The position numbers and the translations under genes are program-made. Under the pieces are notes generated by a model. It made no database searches and had not been told where the DNA came from. It worked only from the letters and a program-made list of their open reading frames with translations. From Sphingobacteriales bacterium 44-15 (GTDB lineage: Bacteria; Bacteroidota; Bacteroidia; Chitinophagales; Chitinophagaceae): a stretch of DNA of 64,000 bases. The DNA lies in the NCBI GenBank assembly GCA_001899685.1, contig MKWG01000043.1, positions 533,498-597,497 on the forward strand, given 5' to 3'. Shown piece by piece: positions 1-8,981 of the stretch (the first letter of the stretch is position 1; each line of letters opens with the position of its first letter).

Positions 1-1
1 A

Positions 2-454
2 ATAACCAAGAGCAGTGAAAAGCTGGTTATTGCCGGAAGTAATCTTTACAGGGCAAAAGCCCTACGCGGCTTTAAAGAAAAAATGCTGTTTGGAAAAGAT
101 GTATTATTTACCGGGCATATTTCCAATGCAGAAATGAATAATATTGTAGGCTCTGCTCTTGCAATGGTCTTTGTTCCGGTTTTTGAGGGCTTTGGTATTC
201 CTCCGCTCGAAGCCATGCAATGTAATATTCCTGTAATTGCATCCAATACTACATCTGTGCCCGAAATAACCGGGGATGCAGCGTTATTGGTTGACCCCTA
301 CAATATTGACGACATTGCGCGGGCAATGATCAGCATCAAAACTGATGAAGCGTTGCGCGATGCATTAATTCTTAGGGGAAATCTCAGAAAAAGTTATTTT
401 TCCTGGGACAAAACATCAGATTTACTTTGGGATAGCTTTAATAAGATAATGTAA
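2..454 (+). CDS. Glycosyltransferase family 4 / group 1, C-terminal part (5' truncated by window)
   Basis: Frame is open from base 2; motif VPVFEGFGIPPLEAMQCNIPVIASNTTSVPEITGDAALLVDPYN is typical of the GT4 C-terminal domain. Confidence 0.9.
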   Translation: MTKSSEKLVIAGSNLYRAKALRGFKEKMLFGKDVLFTGHISNAEMNNIVGSALAMVFVPVFEGFGIPPLEAMQCNIPVIASNTTSVPEITGDAALLVDPYNIDDIARAMISIKTDEALRDALILRGNLRKSYFSWDKTSDLLWDSFNKIM

Positions 455-503
455 GGATAATACCTGTTACAGCATAAGTAAAACTAATCGGCAAAACTTT
501 ACT

Positions 504-920
504 TTACTTTTTGATGGTAAAGATTCCATGATCTGATGTGTCGGTAAGATTTTTAAATTCGCCGCTAATCGTTGTTCTGTTATCTAATAATTTTCCTTGC
601 AGAAGATAATAACAATGATTTTCGAGATAGTAGACCGACAAAAATACACTATCACAGGTATTTCTATACCCTCCAAAGGTCACTGCTTCCCCTTTAGGAG
701 TAAGACTTCCTATGGCAAAGTTATTGTCTTCTAATTGATAAGTGAGTACCGAGGAAGCCCCTGTAGATGCAACACTGGTACCGGAATAAGTACCTTTAAC
801 GTCGCAATTAGTAGCTTCAGAAGGTGTAGTATTTTCCTTTTTGCAACCAGTAGCCTGTATTACTGCTATAGTAACAACAACTGTTACAAGAGTGATTGAA
901 GCAATAAATGTTTTTTTCAT
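504..920 (-). CDS. Hypothetical lipoprotein
   Basis: 138 aa ORF with N-terminal hydrophobic segment followed by Cys (ATGCKKEN lipobox-like). Confidence 0.6.
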   Translation of the reverse strand: MKKTFIASITLVTVVVTIAVIQATGCKKENTTPSEATNCDVKGTYSGTSVASTGASSVLTYQLEDNNFAIGSLTPKGEAVTFGGYRNTCDSVFLSVYYLENHCYYLLQGKLLDNRTTISGEFKNLTDTSDHGIFTIKK

Positions 921-1143
921 TTTTTTTATTATTTAGGGTAAATACCAAACAGAAAAACTTAAGTCTTATTTCTAACTTTACTATTTTATAAAATATTTTG
1001 AGATTTGAATTACTTTAATAAATGTTTAAAATATTGAAATTATAACGTCCGTACCTATATCACAAGATATAGCACTAAGGTAATAAAAAAAATATTCTCA
1101 GTAATATTACGAACGCCGGCGGCAAACCCTGTTTACTACTCAG

Positions 1144-1419
1144 CTATAACAACCTTATCACCCCCCAATAATCAAGCAGCAGCACCGAACAAAAAAAGAA
1201 AATGAAGAGTATCAGCGCTATTTCAAATGTTTTCTTCATTACATTTCTCATTGCTGATCTCAGGAGTATTCCTGCCGTGACATGTATAAGAATACCTAAT
1301 GAGATAACCGATAGACCCAGGAATAAAAACTGACTTAGAGAAAAGGTCGCTATCGCCATACCGGCCAATATCAATAATGAGCCGGTTGCTTTCAAAGGGG
1401 AGTTTAGATACTTAACCAT
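1144..1419 (-). CDS. Small hypothetical membrane protein
   Basis: 91 aa ORF with about three hydrophobic segments. Confidence 0.5.
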   Translation of the reverse strand: MVKYLNSPLKATGSLLILAGMAIATFSLSQFLFLGLSVISLGILIHVTAGILLRSAMRNVMKKTFEIALILFIFFFCSVLLLDYWGVIRLL

Positions 1420-1589
1420 AGGATACGTTCTCTTTAGATTAATTGAGTTGAATATTCAAAATTATTCAACCTTTATTCTACTTTCGCCGGAGCAGAACAA
1501 TCTTTGGCAGAATTTTATCCTACGCTAAAGAACAGAAAAAGAAATCAGAAAAAAATTTACATAAGTTAACCGGGAAGAGAGAAGGTTAC

Positions 1590-1635
1590 AGGTTTCACCT
1601 CTCACATTTGACGTTTCACTTATTCACTATTCACA
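1590..1635. repeat. TTTCAC/CTCAC dispersed repeat, copy a
   Basis: GGTTTCACCTCTCACATTTGACGTTTCACTTATTCACTATTCAC. Confidence 0.5.
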
Positions 1636-1645
1636 ACCGCCACTA

Positions 1646-2209
1646 CTATTTCGCAAATTCACCGGTCCACTCGCCATCTTTGTTGAAAATATTCATCCCG
1701 CTATCGGAATCTGTACAGGCAAAGGCTCCGGTCCATTCATCTTTCAGGTCAAAGAAATTATACGTCTTGGAATCTGTCAGCACCATATATCCCACCCATT
1801 TCCCTTTCACATCAAAATTGAGCATGACCATCTGGTCTGCCATAACGCAATACCCTTTATGATTACCTTCTTTATCGAACATATAGTACCCCAACCAATT
1901 GCCGTTTATCAATGGATTGAGACTTAATGAACGAAGCGGGTTAAGCACTTCATTAAAATGGGGATTGATCTTTGTGTTCAGCTTGGGGTTGATCAGTGCA
2001 TTGCTTGCCGGATTGATCGCTGCGTTTGAATAAGGGTTGAGATTCCAGTTAAAAAGCGGGTTGATCTTAAGATTTTTTTCGGGAGAGATACGTTCGTTTT
2101 CAACAGGGCTCAACGTTTTGTTGAGTAACGGATTCCTGTTTGCAGGAAGCTGAGCATATCCCGCAATACAACCTAATATCATTAATGCCGTAAATAAAAT
2201 TAATTTCAT
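1646..2209 (-). CDS. Secreted repeat protein: octapeptide NPxxNxxI-type repeats followed by about 21-22 aa W-x-G repeats
   Basis: Internal start MKLILFTALMILGCIAGYAQ gives a signal peptide; repeats visible in the translation. Confidence 0.75.
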   Translation of the reverse strand: MKLILFTALMILGCIAGYAQLPANRNPLLNKTLSPVENERISPEKNLKINPLFNWNLNPYSNAAINPASNALINPKLNTKINPHFNEVLNPLRSLSLNPLINGNWLGYYMFDKEGNHKGYCVMADQMVMLNFDVKGKWVGYMVLTDSKTYNFFDLKDEWTGAFACTDSDSGMNIFNKDGEWTGEFAK

Positions 2210-2452
2210 AATAGGGTAATTTAATTGCAATACACCAAACAATAAGAGGTTATAAATTACAGGGATGGCCTATAATGATATTGGATCGTACTTTTCTAAC
2301 AGAAAACATCAGGGAATACTGACTAAGATCGCCGGTTTTTCCTTATAAGGCAAAACTAAACACCAGGCAATATCCCCCGATGAAAATATATTGATTATGT
2401 AGTCGCAATTTTTATCAAATACGCTGCACTGACTATCAAATAATAATGTTCT

Positions 2453-3382
2453 TTATAAAGTTTTTAAGACATTATTCATATTCCTTACCGCATCGGCGGA
2501 TTTTGCAAATAAGGCTTTTTCTTCATCGTTAAGGTCAAAATCCACTATTTTTTCCCAGCCATTTCTTCCTATTATCACGGGAACACCAAGGCATATATCT
2601 TTTTGCCCGTATTCCCCTTCAAGATAAACACAACAGGGCAACAAACGTTTCTCATCCCTCACGATCGCCTTTACAAGGTCTGCGCCTGAAGCACCCGGGG
2701 CATACCATGCAGAAGTGCCCAGCAAACGGGTAAGGGTAGCGCCGCCAACCATTGTATCTGCAGCTACTTTTTGGAGTGCTTCCGCAGACAGGTATTTGCT
2801 GACGGGAGTACTGTTATAAGTAGCCAGCCTTGTCAGCGGTATCATCGTTGTATCACCATGTCCGCCGATCACAACACCCTGCAGGTCATTCGGGGAAGCC
2901 GGAATAGCCTGGCTCAGGTAATATTTAAACCTTGAGCTGTCTAATATACCGCCCATACCGATCACCCTGTTTTTGGGCAGGCCACTTGATGTAAGTGCCA
3001 GGTAGGTCATGGTATCCATGGGGTTGCTGATAATAATTATAATAGCATCCGGAGAGTGCTGGAGTATATTCTGTGTAACATTTTTTACTATTCCTGCATT
3101 TATCCCGATCAGTTCTTCCCGTGTCATTCCCGGTTTGCGGGGAATCCCGGAGGTGATCAGTACCACATCACTGTTTTTTGTTTTTGCATAATCATTGGTG
3201 CTTCCCACTATTCTTGTATCAAAACGCAGCAATGCTGCTGTCTGCATCATATCAATAGCCTTTCCTTCTGCCAGTCCTTCTTTAATATCAAGCAAAACCA
3301 ATTCATCGCATAAGGCAGTTCTCGCAATATTATCAGCGCATGTGGCGCCTACAGCGCCAGCACCTACTACAGTTACTTTCAT
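2453..3382 (-). CDS. mdh: Malate dehydrogenase
   Basis: MKVTVVGAGAVGATCADNIA Rossmann motif, ISNPMDTMTYLA, IGGHGDTTMIPL. Confidence 0.95.
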   Translation of the reverse strand: MKVTVVGAGAVGATCADNIARTALCDELVLLDIKEGLAEGKAIDMMQTAALLRFDTRIVGSTNDYAKTKNSDVVLITSGIPRKPGMTREELIGINAGIVKNVTQNILQHSPDAIIIIISNPMDTMTYLALTSSGLPKNRVIGMGGILDSSRFKYYLSQAIPASPNDLQGVVIGGHGDTTMIPLTRLATYNSTPVSKYLSAEALQKVAADTMVGGATLTRLLGTSAWYAPGASGADLVKAIVRDEKRLLPCCVYLEGEYGQKDICLGVPVIIGRNGWEKIVDFDLNDEEKALFAKSADAVRNMNNVLKTL

Positions 3383-3430
3383 TTGTAAATTTTATTTTTT
3401 AATGACCGATTAAATTATGGGCAAAATAAA

Positions 3431-3928
3431 CTATTTAACATACTTCAACAAATCCTCAATAGGCGGCGAGCCTTCAAATGTCTTGAGCAAAGCATATTTT
3501 TTATCATAAATGGCTATAAAAGGAAACACTTTCATTTTGAAATAACCGGTGAAAAAGAACTTCGGATCATAACCCACTGTTATATTTTTATACTGGCTGA
3601 GCCCGTATTTTTCATAAAAATCACGCATCTTTTCAAAGGCCAGTGGTGTTACCATCAGCAACTGGCTATGCTTAAACCCTGATATATGCTGCCTGATCAA
3701 CTCCGTTTCGTGCTGGCAGTGCTCACAATCCGGGCTGAAAACCATTACTACAGTTTTTTTGTTTTTTGGAAGGTCCTTCTTGGTATACCAGGTAGCACTG
3801 TCGGGCAAAAGCACGGAAAATTGAGGTAGCGGATAAAGCGTATAAGCCGGCGGGGGCACAGTATCCTGTTGTGCAAAGCCGGTTGCTCCTAAAAAGCACA
3901 ATATAATCAGTGCCGGTAAATGCTTCAT
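3431..3928 (-). CDS. Secreted thioredoxin-like / TlpA-family protein
   Basis: Signal peptide MKHLPALIILCFLGATGFAQ; VVMVFSPDCEHCQHE CxxC motif. Confidence 0.8.
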   Translation of the reverse strand: MKHLPALIILCFLGATGFAQQDTVPPPAYTLYPLPQFSVLLPDSATWYTKKDLPKNKKTVVMVFSPDCEHCQHETELIRQHISGFKHSQLLMVTPLAFEKMRDFYEKYGLSQYKNITVGYDPKFFFTGYFKMKVFPFIAIYDKKYALLKTFEGSPPIEDLLKYVK

Positions 3929-4071
3929 ATCTAGTGTTTTTTCTTTAAAAGTACACAATCATCAGATAAACCGCTCTTGTTAAAAAAATGTCAGTATAAA
4001 CATCACATTAACATTGTTTGTCAACAATATGTAGATTTGCAGGAGCGTTGTACCCGGGTTATGATGACTAT

Positions 4072-4190
4072 TGCTATGTTAATCGTGAAACGTCAGAAGT
4101 CAAAAGTGAAAACCTCACATCTCACCCCTGCCTCGCCGGCAGGCAGGTTTCACGTCTCACAATTGTTTACGGCACAATAGTCTTAACTTA
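4072..4190. repeat. Small MITE/REP-like element, copy b
   Basis: TGCTATGTTAATCGTGAAACGTCAGAAG...CCTGCCTCGCCGGCAGGCAGG...TTTCACGTCTCACAATTG... Confidence 0.55.
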
Positions 4191-4200
4191 ACACTATAAT

Positions 4201-4650
4201 ATGAAGAAAGTATACTGCCTCTTACTGGTTCTTGGTACCGGCTGCATGACTTTTGCCCAGGTAAATGCAAACAGTGCTCCCGCAAAAGAAATACTGGTAT
4301 TAAAAGAAACCAAATTCGATTTCGGGAAAATCCCCCAGGGTAAGCCGGTTACACATATCTTTGAAGTAGTAAATACAGGCAGTGAGCCGTTACAGATAGA
4401 AAACGTACAGGCTTCCTGCGGCTGTACTACCCCACAGTGGGATCATGACCCGATTGCACCGGGCGCCGCAAAGAAAATCACCGTAGGATATAATGCGGCC
4501 GCAAATGGTCCCTTTGAAAAGACGATAACGATATTCTATGATTCCGGTAAAACAAAACAGCTCTTTATTAAAGGCGAAGTGTGGCAAACTCCTGCCGAGC
4601 CGGCGCCCGCTAATGCAAGTGTTCAATTATTAAAAAATATAAACCGTTAA
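4201..4650 (+). CDS. DUF1573 family secreted protein
   Basis: FDFGKIPQGKPVTHIFEVVNTGSEPLQIENVQASCGCTTP. Confidence 0.9.
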   Translation: MKKVYCLLLVLGTGCMTFAQVNANSAPAKEILVLKETKFDFGKIPQGKPVTHIFEVVNTGSEPLQIENVQASCGCTTPQWDHDPIAPGAAKKITVGYNAAANGPFEKTITIFYDSGKTKQLFIKGEVWQTPAEPAPANASVQLLKNINR

Positions 4651-4653
4651 ATA

Positions 4654-5100
4654 ATGAAAAAAATACTATTCACCTTAGCGGCTTTTGCCGTAACCTCATG
4701 GGCTGTAGCTCAGGACAACCAGGCGAAACCTAAAGCTGAAGACTTTATAAGCTTTAAAGAAAAAAAACATGACTTTGGAAAGATAAAGCAGGGGACGCCT
4801 GTCAATTACGAGTTCGCTTTTACAAATATAACCGACAAGCCGGTGATCATTGAAAATGCGTGGGCTTCCTGTGGTTGCACCACCCCTACAAAGCCTGAAC
4901 AGCCTATAGCAAAAGGAAAGAACAATGTGATCAAGGCCGGTTTTAATGCAGCCGCTGCAGGTCCCTTCGATAAAACGGTATATGTAAAGGTACAGGGTGT
5001 TGATATCCCCCTGGAGCTGAAAATATCCGGTGAAGTATTGAATGCCGACGCCTACGCAAAATATGAAGCTGAGAAAAAAGATAATAAAGGGGGGAAATAG
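4654..5100 (+). CDS. DUF1573 family secreted protein (tandem paralogue)
   Basis: HDFGKIKQGTPVNYEFAFTNITDKPVIIENAWASCGCTTP; starts 3 bp after the preceding CDS. Confidence 0.9.
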   Translation: MKKILFTLAAFAVTSWAVAQDNQAKPKAEDFISFKEKKHDFGKIKQGTPVNYEFAFTNITDKPVIIENAWASCGCTTPTKPEQPIAKGKNNVIKAGFNAAAAGPFDKTVYVKVQGVDIPLELKISGEVLNADAYAKYEAEKKDNKGGK

Positions 5101-5104
5101 GAGA

Positions 5105-5210
5105 TATTAGTGGTAAGGGATAAGTAGTAAGTAGTAAGTGGTAGGCGTTAAAGTCGCCATCACTTTTTGACCCTTCACTTTTCACCTTTCACGTCTCACA
5201 TCCCCCGAGA
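5105..5210. repeat. Dispersed repeat, copy c, with AGTAGTA-type short tandem units
   Basis: GATAAGTAGTAAGTAGTAAGTGGTAG ... CCCTTCACTTTTCACCTTTCACGTCTCACAT. Confidence 0.5.
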
Positions 5211-5243
5211 GCATATTCCAAATTAACACAAACATTCTTGGTA

Positions 5244-5267
5244 AAAGAGCCCGGTACCGGGCTCTTT
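5244..5267 (+). terminator. Intrinsic terminator downstream of the DUF1573 pair
   Basis: Perfect 24-bp palindrome AAAGAGCCCGGTACCGGGCTCTTT followed by a T-rich stretch. Confidence 0.75.
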
Positions 5268-5555
5268 GCTTTTAATCGCAGTTCAGCCTGAGGTTTGCAA
5301 TATTGCCTCTATTGTTTCCTGTATGTTTCTTCCACCAGGTTGTCACAAGGATCCCGGTAAGTCACAACCAGAGAGAATAAGCCAATAAATAATACACTAA
5401 ATGAAAGGAATATTTGCTTCATACAGTTTGTTTTGACGTTTTAAGATGTTATAGAAGACCTGTATTCTTTCATCGGGAAACAGCAAAAATATCATCAATA
5501 AATTTTTTAAAAGTGTTTTAAGAGTTATCTTGAACACTCACCTGCTACAATCAGT

Positions 5556-6572
5556 ATGGAACGGGTAAATATTAAACAGCTTGCAGCAATGCTTAACTTG
5601 TCAATAGCTACCGTATCCAAAGCCCTGCGGGATAGTTACGACATCAGTAAAGCAACCAAGGAAAAAGTCATTGAGCTGGCTGCCCGGCTCAATTATGAGC
5701 CCAATCCCCATGCCAGCAGTTTAAGAAGGAACAAAAGCAAAACGATTGCTGTCATCGTCCCGGAGATAGCTAATAATTATTTTGCACTCGCCATCAATGG
5801 CATTGAATCCGTGGCGGAGGAAAATAGCTTTCATGTGCTGATATACCTTACACACGAGGATTTTGAAAAAGAAAAAATGTTTGCCCGGCACCTGCTCAGC
5901 GGCAGGGTAGATGGGGTGCTTGTATCAATATCAGGCGCTACCACCGACTATGCCCACCTGAGAGCATTGGAACAAAAAGACATCCCGGTCGTGTACTTTG
6001 ACCGCGTTTCGGAAGCGGAAGATGCAAAACGTATAACCACCGACGATTTTGAGAGCAGCAGGCTCGCAACCTCCCATCTTATAACAAAGGGATGCACCAG
6101 GATTGCCCATCTTGCCATATCACAACACACGTCTATTGGTAAAAAAAGAAAAGGAGGTTACCTGCAGGCGCTGGCAGATCACAATATCCCGGTTGATGAC
6201 TCTCTTATAATATATTGCGGTAATTATGATGAGAAAAATGCAGCTTCCATAGCAGATTTGCTGCTGTATAAAAAGTGCGACGGCATATTTGCAGCTGTAG
6301 AAAAATATGCGATCACTACTTATGAACAATGCAGCGCGCTCAATATATCTATACCGCAACAGGTGAAAGTAATAGCCTTTTCCAATCTGCAAACAGCCTC
6401 CCTGCTCAATCCTCCGCTTACCACTATTACCCAGCCTGCCTTTGATATCGGAAGAGAGGCGGCCAGTATACTTTTCAACACACTCAATAAAAAAATTCCG
6501 CCCGGCGATCCGGAGAATATTATATTGAAATCATTGCTGATAGAGCGGGACTCTACCAGTGGTGAATGGTGA
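5556..6572 (+). CDS. LacI-family transcriptional regulator
   Basis: N-terminal HTH VNIKQLAAMLNLSIATVSKALRDSYDISKATKEKV; periplasmic-binding-like effector domain. Confidence 0.93.
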   Translation: MERVNIKQLAAMLNLSIATVSKALRDSYDISKATKEKVIELAARLNYEPNPHASSLRRNKSKTIAVIVPEIANNYFALAINGIESVAEENSFHVLIYLTHEDFEKEKMFARHLLSGRVDGVLVSISGATTDYAHLRALEQKDIPVVYFDRVSEAEDAKRITTDDFESSRLATSHLITKGCTRIAHLAISQHTSIGKKRKGGYLQALADHNIPVDDSLIIYCGNYDEKNAASIADLLLYKKCDGIFAAVEKYAITTYEQCSALNISIPQQVKVIAFSNLQTASLLNPPLTTITQPAFDIGREAASILFNTLNKKIPPGDPENIILKSLLIERDSTSGEW

Positions 6573-6676
6573 AAAGTGAGCGGCGAGAGCCTTTCACGCC
6601 TGCCTGTCGGCAGACAGGTTTGTCATCTCACGTTTATCGTGTGTCGCTATTCACCATTCACTATTGCCCATTCACC
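6561..6676. repeat. Palindromic REP-like element, copy d, between convergent LacI and GH88 genes
   Basis: GGTGAATGGTGAA ... CACGCCTGCCTGTCGGCAGACAGG ... ATTCACCATTCACTATTGCCCATTCACC. Confidence 0.65.
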
Positions 6677-7877
6677 CTCTATCCTTTATAAACCATTCTT
6701 TATACCTGCACAATGCTTCTACAAAATAATAGTCGGCATAGGTAAGCGGTACATCTATTTCAGAGTGATTAGGAAAATGCCCGACATTATGTTCCAATAT
6801 AAATCCCCCGTTCGTTCCCAATTTTGCGCGATAAGCAGGAGAGCTTAAGGAACGCAGCATGACTTCAGCAGCATTTTTATATATCCTGCTTTTTTTAGAG
6901 TCAGTATATCTCGAAAGCTCCAGCAAAGCAGACGCCATTATTGCACCGGCAGAAGCGTCTCTTCTGGCATTAGGAATATCGGGCGCATTAAAATCCCAAT
7001 ACGGTATCTTGTCTGCAGGAAGATTAGGATGATTAAGCAGGAAGTCTGCGATATGGGTTGCCTGTGACAGATATGCTGCATCCTTTGTAAACCTGTACAT
7101 CAGGGTGAAGCCGTATAATCCCCAGGCCTGCCCCCTCGCCCATGCAGATTCGTCTGCATATCCCTGGTGAGTGGCTTTTTTAATTATTTTTCCTGTTTCC
7201 AGGTCATAATCCACTACGTGATAAGAGCTGTAATCCGGGCGGTAATGATTTTTGATGGTAGTGTTGGCATGATTAACCGCAATTTCATTGAATTTCTGAT
7301 CGCCGCCATTTTTTGCAACCCACTCCAGCAACTCAAGGTTCATCATATTATCTATGATCACCGGGCAATTGAAGTTACTGTTTTTATTCCAGGATTGTAT
7401 GGAAGCTATTGAAGGGCGGTACCTTGTAGATAAAGAGGCAGCAGCAGTAAATATTACATCTTTATAATGCTGGTCGCCCGTGATCTTATATGCATTCCCA
7501 AAGCTGCAAAAGATCATGAAGCCCAGGTCATGTGTACCCGTGTTCAGCTTCTCCTTCTCCAGTATACCCAGCCTTTTTTCCGCCTCGGCTTTTAAAGCCT
7601 CGTCTTTTGTTGCTTTATACAACAACCATAATGTTCCGGGATAAAAGCCGCTGCACCACCAGGAGGTTTTACTGGTAATAAGATGCTTTGAGGAATCATT
7701 ATATGTCCTCGGCATCACATCAGGAGGCAGGTCTTTCATCAGGTATTTGTACTGCTCGGCGGCAAACCTGAGATTATCGTCGGCAAGTTGCCGCATGGAT
7801 TGCTTACGTGTTTGTGCTATCCCGGCCAATGCGAGTATGGTACAAATAATCGTCAGTTTGATTTTGGAGATCATCAT
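6672..7877 (-). CDS. Glycoside hydrolase family 88 (unsaturated glucuronyl hydrolase-like)
   Basis: TSWWCSGFYPGTLW, THDLGFMIFCSFG, QGYADESAWARGQAWGLYGFTLMYR. Confidence 0.9.
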   Translation of the reverse strand: MMISKIKLTIICTILALAGIAQTRKQSMRQLADDNLRFAAEQYKYLMKDLPPDVMPRTYNDSSKHLITSKTSWWCSGFYPGTLWLLYKATKDEALKAEAEKRLGILEKEKLNTGTHDLGFMIFCSFGNAYKITGDQHYKDVIFTAAASLSTRYRPSIASIQSWNKNSNFNCPVIIDNMMNLELLEWVAKNGGDQKFNEIAVNHANTTIKNHYRPDYSSYHVVDYDLETGKIIKKATHQGYADESAWARGQAWGLYGFTLMYRFTKDAAYLSQATHIADFLLNHPNLPADKIPYWDFNAPDIPNARRDASAGAIMASALLELSRYTDSKKSRIYKNAAEVMLRSLSSPAYRAKLGTNGGFILEHNVGHFPNHSEIDVPLTYADYYFVEALCRYKEWFIKDRG

Positions 7878-7902
7878 CAGTTTGATATTTAAAAATGCAG
7901 GT

Positions 7903-8955
7903 TTATGTTGACATACGCCGGATCAGCTCTACCGGCGTGATAATAGGCAATTGATCTACCATAGTCTGCTGAGTTCCTTTCAGGAGCTTAAGCAGCTCCC
8001 GTACAATGACCTTTCCCGTACGCCCCGGAAACTGGTCTATCGTCGTAATGGAAGGCGAAGCTATCGAAGTTCTCGGATCATTGGAATAACCTACGATACG
8101 TAATTTTTTAGGTACTGTAATGCCAATTTCCTTGGCAAACTGCAGCGCAGCAAGCGCCGTAAGGTCATTAGCCGCAAATATAGCATCAGGATAAGGAGGC
8201 TTGTTAAAAAGCGCATGCAGCGATTTACGGGCATTCTCCTCATTCAGTTCCTGGTAAAAAATATATTCTTTAAGAACAGGTACATTGTGTTGTATCATGG
8301 CTTTCTCAAACCCTGCATACCGGTCAACATACAGATTACAGCTCAGCGGACCATTAATGAAAGCAACCCTTTTTGCACCCAGCTCCAGCAGGTGAGAAAC
8401 AGCAAGATAGGCTCCCCTGAAATCATCGCCTTTTATAATGCAGGCCGGATAGGGCTTCATGGGAACACGATCATAAAATATCACGGGAATATTGTTCTGG
8501 CTGAGTATGTCAAAGTGGTCAAAGCTGGTTGTAAACAACGTGCAGGACGCTATTACCCCATCCACCCTTGAAGCATATAGAGTACGTGTTAAGTCTTTCT
8601 CCATTTCAAGCTGGTCGTTCGACTGGCAGATGATAAGGTTGTATCCCTGCGCATGCAACTGGTTCTGAATGGTAGTAATGACTTCGGTATGAAAGAACAT
8701 AGATATGCGGGGAACGATCAATCCAATGGTATGTGTTTTATTGGTTCGCAAACCCGATGCCATCACATTACGCTTATACCCCTTTTCTTCTATCATCGTC
8801 ATCACTTTGGTTCTTGTAGCCTCATGAACGTGCGGATGATTATTAAGCACACGGGAAATAGTCGCCGGTGATAAGTGCAGCGCCTCTGCAATATCGTGTA
8901 TGGAATTTTTCCCTTTTTTTTTCTTCTTCTTTGTTTCCATATTCCTGTTCTGCAA
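7903..8955 (-). CDS. LacI-family transcriptional regulator
   Basis: IHDIAEALHLSPATISRVLNNHPHVHEATRTKV HTH. Confidence 0.93.
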   Translation of the reverse strand: MQNRNMETKKKKKKGKNSIHDIAEALHLSPATISRVLNNHPHVHEATRTKVMTMIEEKGYKRNVMASGLRTNKTHTIGLIVPRISMFFHTEVITTIQNQLHAQGYNLIICQSNDQLEMEKDLTRTLYASRVDGVIASCTLFTTSFDHFDILSQNNIPVIFYDRVPMKPYPACIIKGDDFRGAYLAVSHLLELGAKRVAFINGPLSCNLYVDRYAGFEKAMIQHNVPVLKEYIFYQELNEENARKSLHALFNKPPYPDAIFAANDLTALAALQFAKEIGITVPKKLRIVGYSNDPRTSIASPSITTIDQFPGRTGKVIVRELLKLLKGTQQTMVDQLPIITPVELIRRMST

Positions 8956-8981
8956 TGAAACTTTTATCAGTATTTTGTTTA

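Noticed and set aside
5490-5530. TTAAAAGTGTTTTAA upstream of the first LacI gene as an autoregulatory operator
   Set aside because: Lacks the central CG core shared by the SusC-A sites and is in a generally AT-rich stretch; not distinguishable from chance.
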